Shown here: positions 4,607-5,550 of the stretch, one piece after another
How the letters are laid out: each line of letters starts with the position of its first letter
How positions within the stretch are numbered: position 1 is the stretch's first letter
Assembly (NCBI GenBank): GCA_013813145.1
Contig: JACCSE010000059.1
Span: forward strand, 1 to 5,550
Direction: 5' to 3'
Length of the DNA stretch: 5,550 bases
Source: Gemmatimonadales bacterium
GTDB taxonomy: Bacteria; Gemmatimonadota; Gemmatimonadetes; Gemmatimonadales; GWC2-71-9
Position numbers and translations under genes: made by a program
The notes under the pieces: model-generated
Told to the model about the DNA's origin: nothing
Databases searched by the model: none
The model's input: only the letters and a program-made list of their open reading frames with translations

Positions 4607-5550
4607 ATGCCCGGTGTCATCCAGCTCCGGACCGAGATTCCCGGCCCCGCCAGCCGCGCGCTTTTGGCCCGCCGCGCCCGGGCGGTGCCGCGGGGGGTGC
4701 CGGCGGTGACCCCGATCGCGATCGTCCACGCGGAGGGGGCCGTGCTCACCGATGCGGACGGGAACCGGTTCATCGATTTCGGCGGCGGCATCGGGGTGGT
4801 GAATACCGGACATCGCCACCCGAACGTCGTCGCCGCGGTCCGCGAACAGCTCGACCGCTTCGCCCACGTCTGCTTCCCGGTCTCCACCTACGAACCGTAC
4901 GTCGAGCTGGCCGAGCGGCTCAATCAGATCACTCCGGTCGCCGGCGAGAAGCGGACCTTCCTCGTCAACAGCGGCGCCGAGGCGGTGGAGAACGCGGTGA
5001 AGGTGGCCCGGGCATTTACCGGCCGGCCGGCGATCGTCTGCTTCGAGCACGGGTTCCACGGCCGGACCAATCTCGCCCTGGCGCTCACCTCCAAGGTGAT
5101 GCCGTATAAGAAGGGCTTCGGGCCATTCGCGCCGGAGGTGTATCGGATCCCGTTTCCGTATTGTTATCGGTGCCGGGCAGCGGGGCTGCAAGAGCACGCC
5201 GTAGGGGCGACGCTTGCGTCGCCCGGCAGTGAGACGTCGACCCGGTGCTGCATGGCCAGCCGGCGCTACCTGGACGAGCTCTTCGCCGCTACCGTCGACC
5301 CGGAGTCCGTCGCCGCGGTCGTCATGGAGCTGGAGCTGGGGGAGGGAGGCTTCATCCCGGCTCCCGCCGAATTCGTCCGGGTCCTCGCCGCCTTTGCCCG
5401 GGAGCACGGGATCCTGTTCGTCGCCGACGAGATCCAAACCGGCTTCGGCCGGACGGGCCGGCTCTTCGCCTGCGAGCACTACGGGCTGACCCCCGATCTC
5501 ATCGTCACCGCCAAGTCGCTGGCCGGCGGCCTCCCGCTGGCCGCCGTCAC
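4607..5550 (+). CDS. Class III PLP aminotransferase, GabT-like (3' end outside window)
   Basis: The first 314 codons of a fold-type I, class III aminotransferase, which moves an omega-amino group (for example from 4-aminobutyrate, 5-aminovalerate or lysine) to 2-oxoglutarate using PLP. The frame stays open to the window end. Residues 9-14 read TEIPGP, as in many GabT proteins. DADGNRFIDFGGGIGVVNTGH (49-69) precedes the PLP phosphate site NSGAEAVENAVK (121-132). HGFHGRT (148-154) is the ring-stacking region. VADEIQTGFGRTG (272-284) supplies Asp274 for the pyridine nitrogen, and TAKSLAGG (301-308) supplies Schiff-base Lys303. Two oddities: the usual EPVxGEGG reads ELELGEGG (241-248), and a palindromic repeat adds codons between YCYRC (185-189) and RCC (213-215). 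It is divergent from the saccharopine dehydrogenase-like gene. Substrate is inferred; about 100-130 C-terminal residues are missing. Confidence 0.92.
   Translation, partial: MPGVIQLRTEIPGPASRALLARRARAVPRGVPAVTPIAIVHAEGAVLTDADGNRFIDFGGGIGVVNTGHRHPNVVAAVREQLDRFAHVCFPVSTYEPYVELAERLNQITPVAGEKRTFLVNSGAEAVENAVKVARAFTGRPAIVCFEHGFHGRTNLALALTSKVMPYKKGFGPFAPEVYRIPFPYCYRCRAAGLQEHAVGATLASPGSETSTRCCMASRRYLDELFAATVDPESVAAVVMELELGEGGFIPAPAEFVRVLAAFAREHGILFVADEIQTGFGRTGRLFACEHYGLTPDLIVTAKSLAGGLPLAAV
5201..5226. repeat. GTAGGGGCGA palindromic repeat inside the aminotransferase gene
   Basis: GGGCGACGC (5205-5213) and GCGTCGCCC (5216-5224) form a perfect 9-bp stem separated by TT. The 26-base element matches the intergenic copy at 4480-4505 in 22 positions. 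One pair of differences (5211 and 5218) is compensatory, swapping G-C for C-G. In the gene's frame it reads VGATLASPG without a stop, so the coding frame is kept. It lies in the variable Cys-rich loop between residues 189 and 214. Confidence 0.85.

Noticed and set aside
3314..4709. Plus-strand open frames at 3314-4297 and 3951-4709
   Set aside because: Both are antisense to the saccharopine dehydrogenase-like gene, which has clear conserved motifs. Their products are of biased composition.
4568..5479. A 303-codon minus-strand open frame
   Set aside because: It is antisense to the aminotransferase, whose frame is intact and motif-rich over the same stretch.

Overview
This is GC-rich bacterial DNA whose coding regions favour G or C at third codon positions. 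It holds four protein genes, two of them cut by the window edges, and several short palindromic repeats of the kind scattered through the chromosomes of some soil and environmental phyla. The gene set and repeat style would fit Gemmatimonadota, Acidobacteriota, Chloroflexota or a similar lineage. That placement is an impression, because the window has no phylogenetic marker.

Layout from left to right. (1) Positions 1-1199, plus strand: the 3' three quarters of an NAD(P)-type aldehyde dehydrogenase gene of the betaine-aldehyde/aminoaldehyde group. (2) Positions 1200-1303: a short convergent spacer with a nested palindrome. (3) Positions 1304-2803, minus strand: a complete second copy of the same aldehyde dehydrogenase, lying tail to tail with the first. 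The two copies form an inverted duplication with arms of at least 1.2 kb. They differ at roughly 6% of bases, mostly silently, and at 10 of 382 compared residues. (4) Positions 2804-2974: the second copy's leader and a 94-base imperfect palindrome built from CACGAAGG-type units. (5) Positions 2975-4213, minus strand: a saccharopine dehydrogenase-family oxidoreductase starting at GTG. (6) Positions 4214-4606: a divergent intergenic region rich in C runs and small palindromes. (7) Positions 4607-5550, plus strand: the first 314 codons of a class III PLP aminotransferase of the GabT type. A copy of a dispersed palindrome sits in frame inside this gene.

The three enzyme types fit together as amino acid or polyamine breakdown. 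A GabT-like transaminase makes a semialdehyde, or a saccharopine dehydrogenase-like enzyme releases or forms one, and the aldehyde dehydrogenase oxidises it to the acid. Lysine catabolism through aminoadipate semialdehyde and omega-amino acid or aminoaldehyde degradation are both plausible. The sequence does not decide between them.

No mobile-element transposase, CRISPR array, tRNA or rRNA was recognised. The most notable features are the inverted aldehyde dehydrogenase duplication with a palindrome at its centre, and the palindromic repeat family found both between genes and inside the aminotransferase gene.
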